Counted from the stretch's first letter, positions 7,482-16,949 are shown. The stretch is DNA of 64,000 nucleotides from NORP240 sp942492445 (GCA_942492445.1 CALOEW010000089.1:1-64000); one strand, 5' to 3'. Notes: generated by a model from the sequence alone, not told the origin. Translations and numbers: made by a program.

Positions 7482-8594
7482 TTAGCAGGCGTCGGGAATA
7501 CTTACCAGGGAAAACTGCAGTAATTCCGGGTCCGATAACTCAAAATCAACATTGCACAGGCTGTCGGTTTCACTCAGTTCGACCGTGGGAAAGTGCAGAA
7601 TTCCACTGCCTGAGGAGAACGTAGCCACGCCGTCCGGGACCTCGCTTAATAACAGCACCGAGTCCGCTTTTGGCTGCAGCACAACCTGATTGTCAACTGC
7701 CATTACACTGAACTTGAGGGTGTAGGCGGCACCTCCATCGATAATCACTGAAGTCGATAGCTGTTGGCTGGCCGGGTTGAACAGATTGACCGCCCTACTG
7801 TAGCGATCCATCACTTCCATGGTGACAAAAACCAGTTCTTCATCCGGCTTGCCCTGGTATTCCTCTGTGACAATGGGGGCAAAGTCTGCCCTGGGGCAAG
7901 GCAACGTGGCGACACAGGGCCTGAATTTCTGCAGGCCGGCAATAGTGTCGAGTACCTGCATACCCGCTTCGAGGTCTGTACCATCATCGCCGCCAAGCAC
8001 CTTGCCGAACACGGTGAAACCCCCATTATCCGTATCCAGAGGGTCACTGTTGTCGATGGTATTAAAAAACCACTGGTACGATGCACTGTTGGGATCACCG
8101 CCGATCTTGGCCATGGCAATAGTGCCGCGAGAGTTGGAAATCTGTGCCTCGTTTTCGATGTTTGGCACGAGCTCTGAATCGGTAATGGGATGCGGCCCCA
8201 GGAACGGTGTAAAGCGGAAGGCTCCACCCTGGATGATTCCGATGCCCTGGGTTTCCGAAACCTGGGTGCGGTGCAGGTAAGTCTGATTGTAATTGACGTT
8301 CTCGCCCAACGGGTCGCCGTTGACATCGACAGCTTTGCCCTCAACATAAGCGAGAAAATTCTCTACCGTCCGCCAGGTAACGGCATCATAGAGTTCAATG
8401 GAGAAATCGCCTACGCTGGTATTGATGCGCACGATCGTACCGGCCTCGGCGAAGGTGGCAACGACGTACCAAAGGCTCATCATTAGCACCGTAAGGGATC
8501 GTCGCAGGTACGCCGGAGCAGCTGCCTTCACAGTGCCGGTCTTATGATTGCTTCTTATATTGAATTCTGCCTTGACTGACACCTTAGCCGGCAT
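7482..8594 (-). CDS. Exported cyclophilin-type peptidyl-prolyl cis-trans isomerase
   Basis: A 370-residue protein with an N-terminal hydrophobic segment (about residues 31-51, ending FAEA) suggesting export to the periplasm. Residues ~55-240 form a cyclophilin domain: TSVGDFSIELYD at the start, FLAYV, GGAFRF in the place of the usual FxxGGDFxxxxG, and NSASYQWFFNT resembling the family's NSQFFI. These enzymes speed proline isomerisation during folding. The loops are longer than in PpiA and a C-terminal domain of ~120 residues has no recognisable match. The start is uncertain: the ATG at 8594 adds about 30 residues before the signal core, and an internal start nearer residue 38 is possible. Confidence 0.8.
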   Translation of the reverse strand: MPAKVSVKAEFNIRSNHKTGTVKAAAPAYLRRSLTVLMMSLWYVVATFAEAGTIVRINTSVGDFSIELYDAVTWRTVENFLAYVEGKAVDVNGDPLGENVNYNQTYLHRTQVSETQGIGIIQGGAFRFTPFLGPHPITDSELVPNIENEAQISNSRGTIAMAKIGGDPNSASYQWFFNTIDNSDPLDTDNGGFTVFGKVLGGDDGTDLEAGMQVLDTIAGLQKFRPCVATLPCPRADFAPIVTEEYQGKPDEELVFVTMEVMDRYSRAVNLFNPASQQLSTSVIIDGGAAYTLKFSVMAVDNQVVLQPKADSVLLLSEVPDGVATFSSGSGILHFPTVELSETDSLCNVDFELSDPELLQFSLVSIPDAC

Positions 8595-8908
8595 GATTAC
8601 CCCGCAAAAACAGCATAAAAATCAACCAGTTACGACATTTCCTCAAGGACCGGACCGGCGTTGCCTGGCAGTGAAATGGAGCAGAATAGGGTATGTGCCG
8701 GGAATATTCAAGCAGTGCCATAATTAAAATTCTAGTGGAGATCGCGACGACTGTGCTATAACTCGGACTTTTTTCGGAGCCATGAAACAGCCCGGGCAGG
8801 GACAACAGTCAGATCGTTTTTATCCCTTTATTCTGAATACGGGGACACGCGTCCCTTTAACGATACTGGCAGGTTGCTGCAATCTTCCGGCAGGCGTTAC
8901 CAAGAACA
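8595..8908. other. Divergent intergenic region between cyclophilin and Hsp70 genes
   Basis: This 314-bp gap must hold promoters for both divergent genes, but I see no convincing -35/-10 pair, operator or RNA structure. No sigma-32-like motif comparable to the groESL one was found in front of the Hsp70 gene. Confidence 0.4.
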
Positions 8909-10396
8909 ATGAACAACGATCCGCCACCCAAAGAGCAACGTCCCGGCATGGGTATCGACTTCGGTACCAGCAACAGCGCCGCTGCAATTTTTGATGGTAG
9001 TACAGTCACTCTAGTGTCCCTGGAAGGTTCTGACTTGATCATGCCCTCCGCCACCTACATCGATCGCAAGTTTCAGATTACCACCGGACAGGCGGCTATC
9101 GATGCCTATATCGATTCCAATACCGGGCGCAAGGTGGAACTCAGTGCCGAGTACCTGGGTGAAGGCAGGACGTCCACAGGCCAGACGGGTGAAACTGGAC
9201 TGCCGGAGGAGGCCGGGACGGAAAAATATTTTGGCCAGTCATTCGTCGACGCGGGCGAGAAAGGCAGGCTTTTCCGGGGCGTCAAGCGGCTGCTCGGTGA
9301 CTCCAGCGTAACACGGCTCATGGTATTCGATCGGCCATTCCGCCTGGTAGCCCTGGTTACACCATTACTGGTCCGGATAGGGCAGGCGCTGCAGCAGACC
9401 CTTGCCTCCCTCGGTGTGGATCCCACCCGCAATGATCACGCCTGTATCGGCCACCCGGTCAACTTCGAGGGACGCTCGGACAGCCACAACGAGGTCGCCC
9501 TGGAGCGACTCAGCGAAGCCGGCGGCTATGCCGGCTTCACACAGCGACGTTTTTTCCCGGAACCTATCGCTGCCGCCATCAGCTACCTGTTTGACTACCC
9601 GCAGATCTCCAGCAAGACCATGCTGGCAGTCGATTTTGGTGGCGGCACTCTGGACCTTTGCGTTCTCAAGTACCAGGGTCAGACCTTCGAGGTCATCGCC
9701 ACACACGGGATCGGACTGGGAGGAGACCACATTGACCAGGAATTATTCCGCGCACTGCTGTTCCCCCTGCTCGGCAAGGGGGAGCGCTTCCGGCGCAAAG
9801 GTGAGGACCGGGAAATTGAAACCCTGTTCCCCTTCGAAGAATACGAGGACCTGCTGCTTAACTGGGCTATCAGTTACCGGCTGAATCAGAATCAGTACAC
9901 TACCCCGGTAATGCAGCGCATGGAACAGGACGACGAGGCGGCGATCAAGTTTCGTCGACTGTACGAGTTGATCAAACGAAATTACAGTTACCTTGCTTTC
10001 CAGGCCATAAAGGACCTCAAAGCTGCATTGTCTGAACAACTGCAGGCAAGACTGGATATCCCGGAAATCGATGTGGATGTCATATTGACCCGAACTGAGT
10101 TTGAAGCCATTATCGCAAGGTTGTTGAAGTCGTTCGAGTTGGCGGTTTCAGAGACACTTGAGCTGGCCGGAATCGATGCCAGCGGCGTGGAACTTGTCAT
10201 CCGGACCGGTGGTTCGTCTCTGATCCCCGCGGTCAAGCGGATCCTGGATCAATTGTTCCCTGGCAAAGTGATAGAACACGACCCCTTCACCAGTGTTGCC
10301 GCCGGCCTTGCTATCGCGGAGTACCGGGGCCTGGGCAGGTTCTTGGCCGCGGACGGGAACAGGTACCGACCAGAGAGTGTCGCCCGCGATAATTGA
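8909..10396 (+). CDS. YegD-like Hsp70 family protein
   Basis: A 495-residue actin-fold ATPase of the YegD branch of Hsp70. The three nucleotide-binding signatures are present: GIDFGTSNSAAAI (phosphate 1, near residue 15), AVDFGGGTLDLCVLK (phosphate 2, near residue 240) and IRTGGSSLIPAVKRIL (adenosine, near residue 430). Like YegD it lacks the peptide-binding domain and C-terminal lid of DnaK, so a general chaperone role is doubtful; its function is unknown. A 495-residue length is somewhat longer than E. coli YegD (about 450). It stands apart from any dnaJ or grpE. The downstream methyltransferase starts 81 bp later on the same strand. Confidence 0.85.
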   Translation: MNNDPPPKEQRPGMGIDFGTSNSAAAIFDGSTVTLVSLEGSDLIMPSATYIDRKFQITTGQAAIDAYIDSNTGRKVELSAEYLGEGRTSTGQTGETGLPEEAGTEKYFGQSFVDAGEKGRLFRGVKRLLGDSSVTRLMVFDRPFRLVALVTPLLVRIGQALQQTLASLGVDPTRNDHACIGHPVNFEGRSDSHNEVALERLSEAGGYAGFTQRRFFPEPIAAAISYLFDYPQISSKTMLAVDFGGGTLDLCVLKYQGQTFEVIATHGIGLGGDHIDQELFRALLFPLLGKGERFRRKGEDREIETLFPFEEYEDLLLNWAISYRLNQNQYTTPVMQRMEQDDEAAIKFRRLYELIKRNYSYLAFQAIKDLKAALSEQLQARLDIPEIDVDVILTRTEFEAIIARLLKSFELAVSETLELAGIDASGVELVIRTGGSSLIPAVKRILDQLFPGKVIEHDPFTSVAAGLAIAEYRGLGRFLAADGNRYRPESVARDN

Positions 10397-10477
10397 GAAC
10401 TACCTCGCGAATGGCCTGTGGGAGCCCCGCGTTAATCCAGTCACAGGCTGCTGCAGCGTATTGGACCGTTTACCAGA

Positions 10478-11179
10478 ATGATTTTTAATCTAAAAAAGTA
10501 TTTCAGAAAGAAAGCAGAACTCGACTTTTTCCGCAATGCCTCCACAGAAGAAGTGTTTACGCGTATTTACCGGGACAACAAATGGGGGGACACTGAATCC
10601 CGTTCGGGCAAAGGTGCCAGTCTAGAGGCCACAAGGAGTCTGCGCTCCGGGCTGCCGGACCTGTTGCGCAAGCTGAACATCAGTTCCATGCTGGACATTC
10701 CCTGCGGTGATTTTCACTGGATGAAAGAAGTGGCATTGCCGTTTGAGCACTACATTGGCGCCGATATCGTCCACCCCCTGCTGGAAGAAAATCAACGTCA
10801 CTACGGTAATTCCACGCGACAGTTTCTATACCTTGATCTATTGAAGGATTCGTTACCGGCCGTGGATGCAATTTTCTGCCGTGAGTGCCTGGTTCATCTG
10901 AGCTACGCGGACATCGGCGTGGCGCTACGGAATATCCGCGGCAGCGGTGCCACCTGGCTTCTCACCACACACTTTCCGCAACAGCCCCGCAACAAGGATA
11001 TCGTAACCGGCAAGCATCATTCATTGAATTTCACCATCGCCCCCTTTAACTGGCCGGCGCCGGTGTCAGAAATCGTAGAGCTTTATGCGGGTAAAAGACG
11101 TGGCAACAAATGCCTCTCCGCCTGGCGTATAGCCGACCTGCCGATTACCACGCAGCAGAGCCATTCGCGGGCTCCCTGA
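10478..11179 (+). CDS. Class I SAM-dependent methyltransferase
   Basis: A 233-residue soluble protein with a Rossmann-type methyltransferase fold. The SAM-binding motif I is MLDIPCGDFHWM near residue 73, followed by an acidic end of strand two (YIGADIV). CRECLVHLSY near residue 130 is a post-I segment, and LLTTHFPQQPRNKD marks motif III. The DIPCGD form of motif I occurs in methyltransferases found near polysaccharide genes, but no such genes are adjacent here. The substrate is unknown. The start ATG at 10478 gives a basic, Lys-rich N-terminus (MIFNLKKYFRKK). Confidence 0.75.
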   Translation: MIFNLKKYFRKKAELDFFRNASTEEVFTRIYRDNKWGDTESRSGKGASLEATRSLRSGLPDLLRKLNISSMLDIPCGDFHWMKEVALPFEHYIGADIVHPLLEENQRHYGNSTRQFLYLDLLKDSLPAVDAIFCRECLVHLSYADIGVALRNIRGSGATWLLTTHFPQQPRNKDIVTGKHHSLNFTIAPFNWPAPVSEIVELYAGKRRGNKCLSAWRIADLPITTQQSHSRAP

Positions 11180-11252
11180 GAGTCTGCTACGCACGCAGCA
11201 GCGACCCGAACCCTGAAAGAGCCCACCCGCAGGCTGACAATTCGCGTGGTGT

Positions 11253-11984
11253 CTAGCGGCGCCCTTCGTTAACAACGAGCGTTACCGGTACCGCGCCCAT
11301 ATTGTGGATCTGGAACGGACTGTTAGCATCGCGCCACGTCCAGTCTCCCATGGAATCGAGTTCGGCAGTCAGCCCATCCTGGCGACTCACATGAGCCAGA
11401 CCGTCGGTAACCTGGACAACGAGCGCGGGATTCTGGTGAGTTTGCAGGGTAGTGGTTTCCCCCGCTGCCAGTTCGATACGATAGGACCGGAACCACTCGT
11501 TCTCAAGCTGCGGCTGGACACTGATGCCGCCTGGCCTTCCCGCAGTCAGATTGCTTTGCCCGGGACCATAGTTGGCAAACGCGATAATTCGAAACAAATG
11601 CGGACCCTCATTGGACACCTGGTGGGTGAAATTCTCCTTGACGTAGTCGGTGTTGCTGGCGACCCGGCCGCCAACGGGCCCGTCGCCGTTGCTTATAAAC
11701 GTGTACATAATGGCAGAATCATGGGTGTGTGGCAGTGTCTGATCACCCGCATTGATCTGGACATCAATAACGTACAGGTCGCCGTCTCGGTGCATGGTTC
11801 GATGACGGGGTTCCTGGCGAATGTTAACCACCCTTTGCCCGTTCCAGTCGTCCTCCTGGGCTGACAGAAAGCCCGGTGTGCCTGCCGCCAGCAGGGCCAG
11901 TGCCAGGGCGGCGATTGCGCCTGCTGAAGACCGTTTGCACCGGGCTGTTGAATCCCGTGATAGACCATTCCCTGTTGTTTTCAT
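11253..11984 (-). CDS. Secreted cupin-like protein
   Basis: A 243-residue protein with a signal peptide ending at about residue 42 (LAAGTPGFLSAQ). Two similar halves suggest a bicupin. The first has the HTHDSAIMYTF cluster typical of a metal-binding cupin motif 1; the second has GETTTLQTHQNPALVVQV in the same role, and a closing IHNMGAVPVTLVV strand. Cupins include both enzymes and binding proteins, so no function is claimed. It starts 2 bp after the stop of the upstream membrane-protein gene (11987-12814), which suggests translational coupling and a shared pathway. Confidence 0.65.
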   Translation of the reverse strand: MKTTGNGLSRDSTARCKRSSAGAIAALALALLAAGTPGFLSAQEDDWNGQRVVNIRQEPRHRTMHRDGDLYVIDVQINAGDQTLPHTHDSAIMYTFISNGDGPVGGRVASNTDYVKENFTHQVSNEGPHLFRIIAFANYGPGQSNLTAGRPGGISVQPQLENEWFRSYRIELAAGETTTLQTHQNPALVVQVTDGLAHVSRQDGLTAELDSMGDWTWRDANSPFQIHNMGAVPVTLVVNEGRR

Positions 11985-11986
11985 AG

Positions 11987-12814
11987 TTACCTCGCAGCGA
12001 GCAACGACAGTGGGTTTTCGAGAGAGTAGCCGAGGACCTGGGGGAATTCAACCGAAACCGGCATTGGTGCCGGACCTCGGTCCGCCATTGGAAATGAACG
12101 CAGCAACTCACCGCTACCGGAATCGCGGACCTGAAATTCCACGGGGTAACCGAGGTCCAGTGCCTGCCTGAACGTGGAACCATCGTTTAGGTCGCGGATA
12201 ATGAAAACCACCCTCCCCTCCACCGCCTCCAGGGGTGGCAGAAAAACAGGAATGAAAAAGTAGCCGTCACTCTCACTCAGCAATCCGTGGACGCTCGCTT
12301 CCACACTCAGGCGCGTATCCGGCAACTCGGCACGAACAGCCCGGAACAGTGCCGCTTCGTTGTCGCCATCCAGCACGTGCAGATAGATGTCCACTTCCCT
12401 GGTGAACAATCCACGGTTAACCAGACGAATGGTTGGTGTGAATATCGGATAGGCGAATCCTGTTGCCACCAACCCGGCGCCTGCACTCTCAGTAATCTCA
12501 TTGCCGGCCAACAGTTCGCCGGCGACGCCAGTGCCGGAGCGTGGCGGCAGGTAGCTGAAATAATACCAGGGACTGACAGCCAGTGCCGGCAATCCCAATA
12601 CCAGCAGATAGAGTGGCAGGTGGCGACAGAACCAGGGAACAAACGGCCAGGCGCCGACTACCAGCAGCAGCGCAGCCAGTGAACCCAGAGTGGCACGTAA
12701 TTGCAGGGACTGGTACCCCAATTCCAGCCGGTAGAAACGGAATGCAATTATCACCAGGGCCGATGCCAGCAACAGGAAGCCGTGTACAAGAACAACCGTT
12801 CCAGATCTTGACAC
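11987..12814 (-). CDS. Uncharacterised membrane protein
   Basis: A 275-residue protein not recognised as any named family. Three hydrophobic segments fill roughly residues 6-95. The rest (~110-275) is a soluble, beta-rich domain, probably periplasmic, with phrases such as TPTIRLVNRGLFTREVDIYLHV and GRVVFIIRDLNDGST that look like immunoglobulin-like strands. It lies between lipA (stop separated by only a few bases) and the cupin-like gene on the same strand, so it is probably part of the tail of the lipB-lipA transcript. No catalytic motif is visible. Confidence 0.6.
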   Translation of the reverse strand: MSRSGTVVLVHGFLLLASALVIIAFRFYRLELGYQSLQLRATLGSLAALLLVVGAWPFVPWFCRHLPLYLLVLGLPALAVSPWYYFSYLPPRSGTGVAGELLAGNEITESAGAGLVATGFAYPIFTPTIRLVNRGLFTREVDIYLHVLDGDNEAALFRAVRAELPDTRLSVEASVHGLLSESDGYFFIPVFLPPLEAVEGRVVFIIRDLNDGSTFRQALDLGYPVEFQVRDSGSGELLRSFPMADRGPAPMPVSVEFPQVLGYSLENPLSLLAAR

Positions 12815-12817
12815 CGA

Positions 12818-13786
12818 TCAGCCCTGGACGTCTTCGCCACGAACCTGCCTGTCCGCATGATAGGATGATCGCACCAGCGGACCGCTGGCAACATGGCTGA
12901 ATCCCAGACTTTCGCCGAATTTCCGCATTTCCTCGAACTCATCCGGGTGGACGAATCGTTCCACCTTGAGATGATCACGGCTGGGTTGCAGGTACTGACC
13001 CAGGGTGACCATATCCACATTGTGTGCCAGCAGATCGACCATGACCTCCTTGACTTCTTCGAGCGTTTCACCCAGTCCCAGCATCAGACCGGATTTTGTG
13101 ATTACCTGAGGCACCCGCTCTTTGTAGCGTCGCAATAGATCCAACGACCATCGGTAATCCGCTCCCGGTCTGGCGCTGCGATAGAGCCGCGGAACCGTTT
13201 CCAGATTGTGGTTGAATACGTCCGGTGGCGTTTGTTGCAGAATATTCAGGGCGACATCCATGCGACCGCGAAAATCGGGTACCAGCACTTCCACTTTGAT
13301 CCGGGGATTACAGCGACGGGTCTCGACAATACAGTCGGCGAAATGCTGAGCACCGCTGTCTTTCAGATCATCCCGGTCCACCGACGTGATGACGACATAG
13401 TCCAGCCCCATTTCGGCGATAGCCTCCGCTAGTTCGCGCGGTTCATTCCTGTCCAGGGGTTTCGGCTTTCCGTGGGCCACGTCGCAGAAGGGGCAGCGCC
13501 GGGTGCAGATTTCACCCATTATCATGAAGGTGGCGGTACCGTTATTGAAGCATTCTCCCAGATTCGGACAAGACGCCTCCTCGCAAACGGATGCCAGTCT
13601 GTGGCTGCGAAGTGTTTGTTTTATATGCTGAACTCGAGGCGAACTGGGAACGCGCACCCGAATCCAATCCGGCTTTCTGGGCAACTCATCGCTGGGAATA
13701 ACCTTAACGGGGATCCTTCTGACTTTGTCTGCTCCGCGCAGCTTTTGCCCTTCAATCAGTGTGTTACGTCTTTTCCTTTGCTCCAT
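12818..13786 (-). CDS. lipA: Lipoyl synthase
   Basis: A 322-residue radical-SAM enzyme that inserts two sulfurs into protein-bound octanoyl groups to make lipoyl cofactor. Both iron-sulfur binding motifs are intact: the auxiliary-cluster CEEASCPNLGEC (near residue 68) and the radical-SAM CTRRCPFC (near residue 93). Family landmarks TSVDRDDLKDSGA and KSGLMLGLGETLEEV are also present. The start overlaps the last base of lipB, as expected for a coupled pair. Its product is required by AceF, encoded at 57499-59193. Confidence 0.97.
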   Translation of the reverse strand: MEQRKRRNTLIEGQKLRGADKVRRIPVKVIPSDELPRKPDWIRVRVPSSPRVQHIKQTLRSHRLASVCEEASCPNLGECFNNGTATFMIMGEICTRRCPFCDVAHGKPKPLDRNEPRELAEAIAEMGLDYVVITSVDRDDLKDSGAQHFADCIVETRRCNPRIKVEVLVPDFRGRMDVALNILQQTPPDVFNHNLETVPRLYRSARPGADYRWSLDLLRRYKERVPQVITKSGLMLGLGETLEEVKEVMVDLLAHNVDMVTLGQYLQPSRDHLKVERFVHPDEFEEMRKFGESLGFSHVASGPLVRSSYHADRQVRGEDVQG

Positions 13787-14502
13787 TACACGATTCCCGA
13801 TGGTGTCGTCTGGTGGTCTATGTACCCGTGGCCAAGTTTCCCCGCCAGCCGGTTGGCAAGCTGCAGTGCAGTCCGCTGCATGAGTCTGTCAGGGACCGGC
13901 ACCAGGTCAGCCAGCTGGGTAACCTGCAACCCCTGATAGCCACAGGGATTGATACGCTGAAACGGTTCCAGATCCATATCTACGTTAAGGCTCAGCCCGT
14001 GGTAGCTCCGCCCTTTGCGGATACGCAGGCCAAGGGACGCTATTTTAGCATTGTCTATATAGACGCCGGGAGCTTCGGACCGGGTTGTTCCGGTAATGCC
14101 CTCATCCTGCAGGTATTCGACGATCGCGGATTCTATGACATCCACCAGGTTGCGCACGCCCATTCCTCTTCTGCGCAGGTCCAGAAGCAGGTAGATAACC
14201 AGTTGCCCCGGGCCATGGTAGGTAACCTGACCACCGCGATCAGTCTGCACCACGGGTATACTGCCCGGATCCAGCAGGTGTTCACGGCGGCCGGCCTGGC
14301 CAAGGGTAAACACGGGCTTGTGGCTCAACAGCCACAATTCATCACCTCGCCTGTTCTCAGGGTGGTCGGCTATATACTGCATGACACGCCAGATCGGCTC
14401 ATAATCCTGCAATCCCAGCCTTCTGACGGTAAGCGTACAATTTTCCGCCCCGCCGGTATCACGAGAGGGCAACCTGTGAAATTTGTAATCCTTGAGCTGC
14501 AA
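13786..14502 (-). CDS. lipB: Lipoyl(octanoyl) transferase
   Basis: LipB moves octanoate from acyl carrier protein to lipoyl domains, the step before LipA. The Cys/Lys catalytic pair is present: Cys187 in NPCGYQG and Lys153 in NAKIASLGLR. The RGGQVTYHGPGQLV loop is also conserved. At 238 residues it is longer than the usual ~210-215. The listed start is a TTG at 14502 without a clear ribosome-binding site, so the true start may lie about 10-20 codons further in. It follows ybeD by 27 bp, in the order ybeD-lipB-lipA common in gammaproteobacteria. Confidence 0.95.
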   Translation of the reverse strand: MQLKDYKFHRLPSRDTGGAENCTLTVRRLGLQDYEPIWRVMQYIADHPENRRGDELWLLSHKPVFTLGQAGRREHLLDPGSIPVVQTDRGGQVTYHGPGQLVIYLLLDLRRRGMGVRNLVDVIESAIVEYLQDEGITGTTRSEAPGVYIDNAKIASLGLRIRKGRSYHGLSLNVDMDLEPFQRINPCGYQGLQVTQLADLVPVPDRLMQRTALQLANRLAGKLGHGYIDHQTTPSGIV

Positions 14503-14529
14503 CTGGAGGCCAAATGACGTGGAGGTTCC

Positions 14530-14811
14530 CTAAAGTACGATCTTGACGCTTTCCTGGTCCATCAACTCAAGGAAAATCTTTCGTAGCTGATCTTCACCCG
14601 TGGCCTCAATCACCACTGTGATGGAAACATAGTTTCCCCGGGAACTGGCACGCTCGCTGATCCGATCATCGGATACCGGGCTGGCATGCCGGTGAATGAT
14701 TTCCAGAACCTCTGCCTGAAAGGCTTCACTGGCAATTCCCATGACCTTGATCGGGTAATCACAGGGAAACTCGATCTTCGGTGGTTCCTGGTCAATATCG
14801 GTTATTCGCAC
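14530..14811 (-). CDS. ybeD: YbeD/DUF493 family protein
   Basis: A 93-residue protein with a ferredoxin-like fold of the DUF493 family. Visible landmarks are FPCDYPIKVMG at the N-terminus and SSRGNYVSITVVIEA in the middle. It sits between dacA and lipB as in most gammaproteobacteria; a role linked to lipoate metabolism or allosteric control has been suggested only from this context. It starts with GTG at 14811, 4 bp after dacA. Its TAG stop lies in TTTAGGGAACCTCC (read on the minus strand), resembling the dispersed box described at 30769. Confidence 0.9.
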   Translation of the reverse strand: MRITDIDQEPPKIEFPCDYPIKVMGIASEAFQAEVLEIIHRHASPVSDDRISERASSRGNYVSITVVIEATGEDQLRKIFLELMDQESVKIVL

Positions 14812-14815
14812 ATTC

Positions 14816-16021
14816 TTAACTGAACAGACTGGTGAACATAAGTGTCAGCCAGTCGATGAAGCGCTTGAACAGCCCCGCGCGCTCAACTGACTGCAGGGCG
14901 ATCACGTTGCCCTGATAGAGCAGGTCGTCTTCCAGCACCACATTGATGGTTCCCATAACCTGCCCCTGCTCCAGGGGCGCGGTGATGACTTCATCCAGTT
15001 CCAGGGACGCACTCATCGCCTCCGACTGGCCTCGGGGGATGGTAATGTGGACTTCTTCAGTAATCCCCAGATCCACTGCATTCTGTTCGCCTGACCAGAC
15101 CTTTACGTTGCTGACCATCTGATTGGCATCGTAAAGCTTATGGGTCTCATAGTAACGGAAACCGTAAGTCAGCAGTTTCTGGGTTTCAACGGCGCGGGCC
15201 TCCTCGCTGGTGGTTCCCATGACGACGGTGATCAGCCGCATGCCGTCCCGCTCCGACGAAGCCACCAGGCAATAGCCAGCTGCATCGGTCCAGCCGGTTT
15301 TCATGCCATCCACGTTGCGATCACGAAACAACAGGGTATTCCGGTTCGGCTGGGTAATGCCGTTGTAGGTAAACTCCCGTTCGGCGTACATGGCGTAATG
15401 AGTGGGGTGATTGATGATGGTGGCGCGGGCCAGCGTGGCCAGATCCCTGGCTGACATACGGTTGTAATAGGTATCGGTGTCAAGACCGCTGGCATTCATG
15501 AAAAATGAATCGCGCATACCCAGCACCTCGGCATACTGATTCATCATGTCCGCGAAAGCGTCCTCGCTGCCGGCGATGTGTTCCGCCATGGCCACGCTGG
15601 CGTCATTGCCCGACTGGATGATAATGCCCCGCATCAGATCCTCCACGCTCACCTGGGTATCGACTCCGACGAACATTTTGGACCCTTCCATACGCCAGGC
15701 CTTCTCACTGATGTGGACATTGTCTGTCCAGGCCAGATTGCCCAGCTGGATCTCCTCCGCCGCAATATAAGCGGTCATGATTTTGGTCAGACTCGCCGGG
15801 GGCAGGGATTCATCGGCATTCTGTTCGACGATCACAAAGCCGGTTTTTGCGTCCATCAGAATATAGCTGCTGGCGGCAATTTCCGGCGGGCGTGGAATTA
15901 TCGCCGGTGCTGCCGAGGCCACCATGGCGAGGCCATAAAGTATGAGCCCGGTAAGCGCAGCAACCACTGCACGATTTACAGCTAAGGTTGAATAGGCATA
16001 TGACATAACGCGTTTATCCAT
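14816..16021 (-). CDS. dacA: D-alanyl-D-alanine carboxypeptidase, PBP5/6 class
   Basis: A 401-residue low-molecular-mass penicillin-binding protein that trims the terminal D-Ala from peptidoglycan pentapeptides in the periplasm. All three active-site motifs are present: SLTK (SxxK, near residue 77), SGN (in IQSGNDASVAM) and KTG (in GMKTGWTDAAGY). A signal peptide ends around VASAAP. The C-terminal PBP5-like domain is followed by a short amphipathic tail (LTLMFTSLFS) that would anchor it to the inner membrane. It sits downstream of rlpA in the standard cluster. Confidence 0.95.
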   Translation of the reverse strand: MDKRVMSYAYSTLAVNRAVVAALTGLILYGLAMVASAAPAIIPRPPEIAASSYILMDAKTGFVIVEQNADESLPPASLTKIMTAYIAAEEIQLGNLAWTDNVHISEKAWRMEGSKMFVGVDTQVSVEDLMRGIIIQSGNDASVAMAEHIAGSEDAFADMMNQYAEVLGMRDSFFMNASGLDTDTYYNRMSARDLATLARATIINHPTHYAMYAEREFTYNGITQPNRNTLLFRDRNVDGMKTGWTDAAGYCLVASSERDGMRLITVVMGTTSEEARAVETQKLLTYGFRYYETHKLYDANQMVSNVKVWSGEQNAVDLGITEEVHITIPRGQSEAMSASLELDEVITAPLEQGQVMGTINVVLEDDLLYQGNVIALQSVERAGLFKRFIDWLTLMFTSLFS

Positions 16022-16089
16022 TTCGTCTCGATATGTAAGTCATTCTATCGGGGATTTGGCGAAACCGGTGTGCCGTCCCGCCTGGACCA

Positions 16090-16949
16090 TTATTCGGTAA
16101 CAGTGTACGGACTACCCAGATTGGCAGCAACCACGCGTTCCGTTATGTTTCTGATTTCATCGCTGTCTACAATCGGCCCCACGCGGACGCGGTGCAGGCG
16201 TTGCCGGGAGTCATTGACCACTTCCTGGATGAAGACCGGCAGGGACGTGATCTCGCGCATTTGCCGCGCCAGGCGCTGCGCTGCGCCTGCATCACCAAAG
16301 GCACCGACCTGAAGATAGCGCCTGTCGTCACTGCCGGGTGGCGACAGCGGCGCCAGGCTGGTCGTCGCTACCTGACGCTGCCGTTCTCCGGGAAATGCGG
16401 GCGGCATGACAGCCTCCAATTGTACGCGGGCAGTACCACGGGCCGCATAGCCGAGCTTGACGGCAGCGGCATAGGACAAATCGATCAGCCTATCGCCATG
16501 AAACGGCCCCCGTCGTTGACCCGGACAATGATACTGCGGTTGTTCTCCATATTGGTTACCCGGACAAAACTGGGAATCGGCAGGGTCTTGTGTGCCGCCG
16601 AGACTTTGTACATATTGAAAATCTCGCCGTTTGATGTCTGGTGGCCATGAAATTTTTCCCCGTACCAGGATGCCACTCCCCGTTCCGAGTAACCGGCTTC
16701 AGACGCCATGACACGGTAAGTCCTGCCGAGCACGGTATAGGGACTGCGGTTGCCGGCCGCAGTTCGCTCCACCGGTTCCGGCACTGCATCGGGAATTTCG
16801 TCGATGTCGAGGAAACGGTCAGTGGGCGCCCGATCCTGATCGATGGTATAGCGGCTGCTTGAGGCAGGATAATTCGGCCCGCCGGAGCATCCGGTGACCA
16901 GCACAGTAACTGCTAGCAAAATCAGTGACTGGAAATTCCTGCGCACCAT
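16090..16949 (-). pseudogene. rlpA: Septal-ring lipoprotein / lytic transglycosylase RlpA, interrupted by a one-base frameshift
   Basis: The first part (16949 down to 16485, 154 codons) encodes a lipoprotein signal with lipobox VTGC and most of the double-psi beta-barrel (GVASWYGEKFHGHQTSNGE, then IIVRVND). It then reads out of frame to a stop. Restoring one base near 16505-16512 gives the expected PFHGDRLIDLSYAAAVKLGY and continues to 16090 through a C-terminal SPOR domain (YLQVGAFGDAGAAQRLAR). The break is in a GC homopolymer-like run (CGGCCCCCGTC on the plus strand), so it may be either a real inactivating mutation or a sequencing error. RlpA cleaves denuded glycan strands at the division site. 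Confidence 0.85.

Noticed and set aside
13759..14517. Long plus-strand open frame opposite lipB
   Set aside because: It is antisense to a well-supported gene and has no protein-like features of its own.
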